DNA of 64,000 bases, taken from contig VGRF01000013.1 of the NCBI GenBank assembly GCA_016875395.1, positions 52,604-116,603 of the forward strand, given 5' to 3'. Both the position numbers and the translations under genes were made by a program. Numbering within the stretch: position 1 is the stretch's first letter; each line of letters opens with the position of its first letter. The notes beneath the pieces are model-generated. The model worked only from the letters and a program-made list of their open reading frames with translations. It did no database searches and was not told the DNA's origin. Below are positions 62,570 to 64,000 of this stretch, one piece after another. This DNA is from Deltaproteobacteria bacterium (lineage in GTDB: Bacteria; Myxococcota_A; UBA9160; UBA6930).

Positions 62570-63669
62570 CGGACCTCGCACCGATCCGCGTGAACGTGGA
62601 GCTCTCCGAGCGCGGCTACGCCGTCGTGATCGGGAGCGGGACGCTCGCGGGCATCGGCGAAGCCGTGAAGGCGCGCACGGGGGCGAAGCGCGCGTTCGTG
62701 ATCAGCGTGCCGCCCGTCGCGAGGCGGTACGCGGCGCAGGTCGAGCGCTCGCTCGAGGCGGCGGGAGTGCGCGCGAAGCGCCTCGTCGTGCCCGACGGCG
62801 AGCGCAGCAAGAACCTGCGGCAGGCGGAGAAGCTCTACGACGCACTGCTCGCCGCCGAGGCCGACCGCAGCTGCGTGCTGATCGCGCTCGGCGGTGGCGT
62901 GGTGGGCGACCTGACCGGCTTCGTCGCGGCGACATTGCTGCGCGGCGTCGACTTCGTGCAGGTTCCGACCAGCCTGCTGGCGATGATCGATTCGAGCGTC
63001 GGCGGCAAGACCGGCGTGAACGTGAAGCGCGGCAAGAACCTCGTCGGGGCGTTCCATCAGCCGAAGCTGGTGTGGATCGACGCCGCCACGCTCCGCTCGC
63101 TCCCGCGCCGCGAGCTCCTGGCGGGTCTCGCGGAGGGGATCAAGCACGCCGCGATCCGTGATGCAGACCTGTTCGCCTCGATCGAGCGCGATCTCGAGCG
63201 CCTGCTCGCGCTCGACCCTGAGGTGTTGCTCCCGTTCCTCGCGCGCAACGTCGCGATCAAGGCGGGCGTCGTGAGCCGAGACGAGCGCGAGGCGGGCGAG
63301 CGCATGCTGCTCAACTTCGGCCACACGCTCGGCCACGCGATCGAGGCGCTCGCGGGCTACCGAGGCGTGCTGCACGGCGAGGCCGTGGCGATGGGGATGG
63401 CATTCGCGGCGCGCCGCTCCGAGGAGCTCGGGCTTGCGGAGGCGGGCACCGCGAGTCGGCTGGTGGCGCTGCTCACACGGGCCGGACTCGCCGCCGAGGC
63501 GCCCGCACATCCGCGCAAGGCTTATCTCTCGGCCATATCTTCCGATAAGAAGAGGCGGGGCGAGCGCATCCGCTTCGTCGCGCTGCGGGAGATCGGGCGC
63601 GCGGAGACGGCGGCGCTGCTTCCGAGCGAGATTCTTCCGGCGCGCGCGCGGAAGGGGGCGAAGCGGTGA
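62566..63669 (+). CDS. aroB: 3-dehydroquinate synthase
   Basis: This enzyme converts DAHP to 3-dehydroquinate, step two of the shikimate pathway, with NAD and a divalent metal. The 367-residue protein has the NAD motif ALGGGVVGDLTGFVAA near residue 105, QVPTSLLAMIDSSVGGKTGVN near residue 132 (in part), the metal ligands Glu in GLAEGIKHA, and the two His residues in NFGHTLGHAIE and VLHGEAVAMGM. The GTG start overlaps aroK. The next gene overlaps its stop. Confidence 0.97.
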   Translation: MTDLAPIRVNVELSERGYAVVIGSGTLAGIGEAVKARTGAKRAFVISVPPVARRYAAQVERSLEAAGVRAKRLVVPDGERSKNLRQAEKLYDALLAAEADRSCVLIALGGGVVGDLTGFVAATLLRGVDFVQVPTSLLAMIDSSVGGKTGVNVKRGKNLVGAFHQPKLVWIDAATLRSLPRRELLAGLAEGIKHAAIRDADLFASIERDLERLLALDPEVLLPFLARNVAIKAGVVSRDEREAGERMLLNFGHTLGHAIEALAGYRGVLHGEAVAMGMAFAARRSEELGLAEAGTASRLVALLTRAGLAAEAPAHPRKAYLSAISSDKKRRGERIRFVALREIGRAETAALLPSEILPARARKGAKR

Positions 63670-64000
63670 GCGATCGACACGAGCACGTTGGTGACGCCGA
63701 GAGCCGCTCGCTCGCCGCGCAGGCCGAGGATGAGCGCAGGGCGGGGCGGCCGGAAGCCGCGCGCGAGTTCGCCGAAGCCGCGCTCGAGACGGAAGCGCCG
63801 CACCCGGCCGCGCACGTCGCCTACGTCCTCGCGCTGATCGACAGCGGCGATCTCGTCACCGCACATCGCGCGCTCGAGCGCGCGTACGTTGCGCTCGGCG
63901 GCGAGTTGCTGACTCCGGAGGCGCCGCTGGCGAAGCTCGGCGAGGACGAGCTCGAGTCCGCGTTCGAGAACGCCGAGGCGCAAGCGGACGAGATGCACGA
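63666..64000 (+). CDS. TPR-like protein, 3' end beyond window
   Basis: The GTG at 63666 overlaps the aroB stop (GTGA), and the frame is open to the last base, giving 111 residues so far. The visible part is acidic and helical, with one tetratricopeptide-like pair (RPEAAREFAEAALETEAPHPAAHVAYVLALI, described here as about residues 28-58, and SGDLVTAHRALERAYVALGG). TPR genes directly after aroB are known in deltaproteobacteria. No role can be given. Confidence 0.65.
   Translation, partial: MSDRHEHVGDAESRSLAAQAEDERRAGRPEAAREFAEAALETEAPHPAAHVAYVLALIDSGDLVTAHRALERAYVALGGELLTPEAPLAKLGEDELESAFENAEAQADEMH

Overview
The window is chromosomal DNA from a strongly GC-rich Gram-negative bacterium. Outer-membrane biogenesis genes (kdsA, an LptF/LptG permease) and peptidoglycan-recycling genes (nagZ, anmK, amgK, murU) show the envelope type. 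MglA-like GTPase signalling, a response regulator with a long acidic linker, PilZ, PP2C, GAF/GGDEF proteins and the pilB...pilQ-aroK-aroB gene order suggest a deltaproteobacterial lineage (Myxococcota or a neighbouring phylum). That placement is inference; there is no rRNA here. Genes are dense, often overlap by ATGA or GTGA, and frequently start with GTG. No intact mobile element, prophage or CRISPR array was seen.

Layout. 1-2.9 kb: glycolytic operon gap-pgk-tpiA on the minus strand. 3-9.3 kb, plus strand: a penicillin-acylase-type hydrolase, a Y-family polymerase that has lost its catalytic acids, a PilZ protein, a GpgS-like glycosyltransferase and kdsA. 9.3-11.6 kb: lon. 11.8 kb: tRNA-Leu(CAG), then nagZ. 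13-18.8 kb: an ASCH protein, an ABC-F ATPase, a small unknown gene and a helicase fused to an exonuclease (MrfA-MrfB type), with two long perfect hairpins. 19-23.5 kb: Rrf2 regulator, JAMM protease, beta-propeller protein, ATP sulfurylase and alanine dehydrogenase. 24-28.4 kb: signalling block (GAF, GAF-GGDEF, MglA-like GTPase, helical-repeat protein). 28.4-33 kb: EF-G-like protein and the cofactor operon nadC-birA-coaX. 33-37 kb: response regulator, PP2C phosphatase and a scar joining the 3' end of fliA to a truncated coiled-coil membrane protein. 37-42.5 kb: methyltransferases, an SDR and two paralogous GT4 glycosyltransferases. 42.7-49.6 kb: anmK, a metallo-beta-lactamase-fold hydrolase, murU, amgK, a SpmA-SpmB fusion and a PBP4-type carboxypeptidase. 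49.6-58.7 kb: a small DUF5658-like membrane protein, an XRE regulator, rsmD-coaD, a phosphohexomutase, coaBC, nfeD-slipin, an LptF/LptG permease and ribF. 58.7-64 kb: a membrane-protein gene broken by one stop codon, a pilB-pilQ deletion scar, aroK-aroB and the start of a TPR-like gene.

The most notable observations are these. Two surface-organelle loci (type IV pilus and flagellar sigma factor) each survive only as two truncated gene ends joined together, while cytoplasmic regulators often linked to motility remain intact. A 9-base word, TTGTTACGG, recurs about a dozen times in several reading frames and on both strands of this GC-rich DNA, like a genome-wide signal sequence. A DinB-length polymerase has Ala-Ala in place of its catalytic Asp-Glu but keeps a clamp-binding tail. 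MrfA and MrfB appear as one polypeptide.
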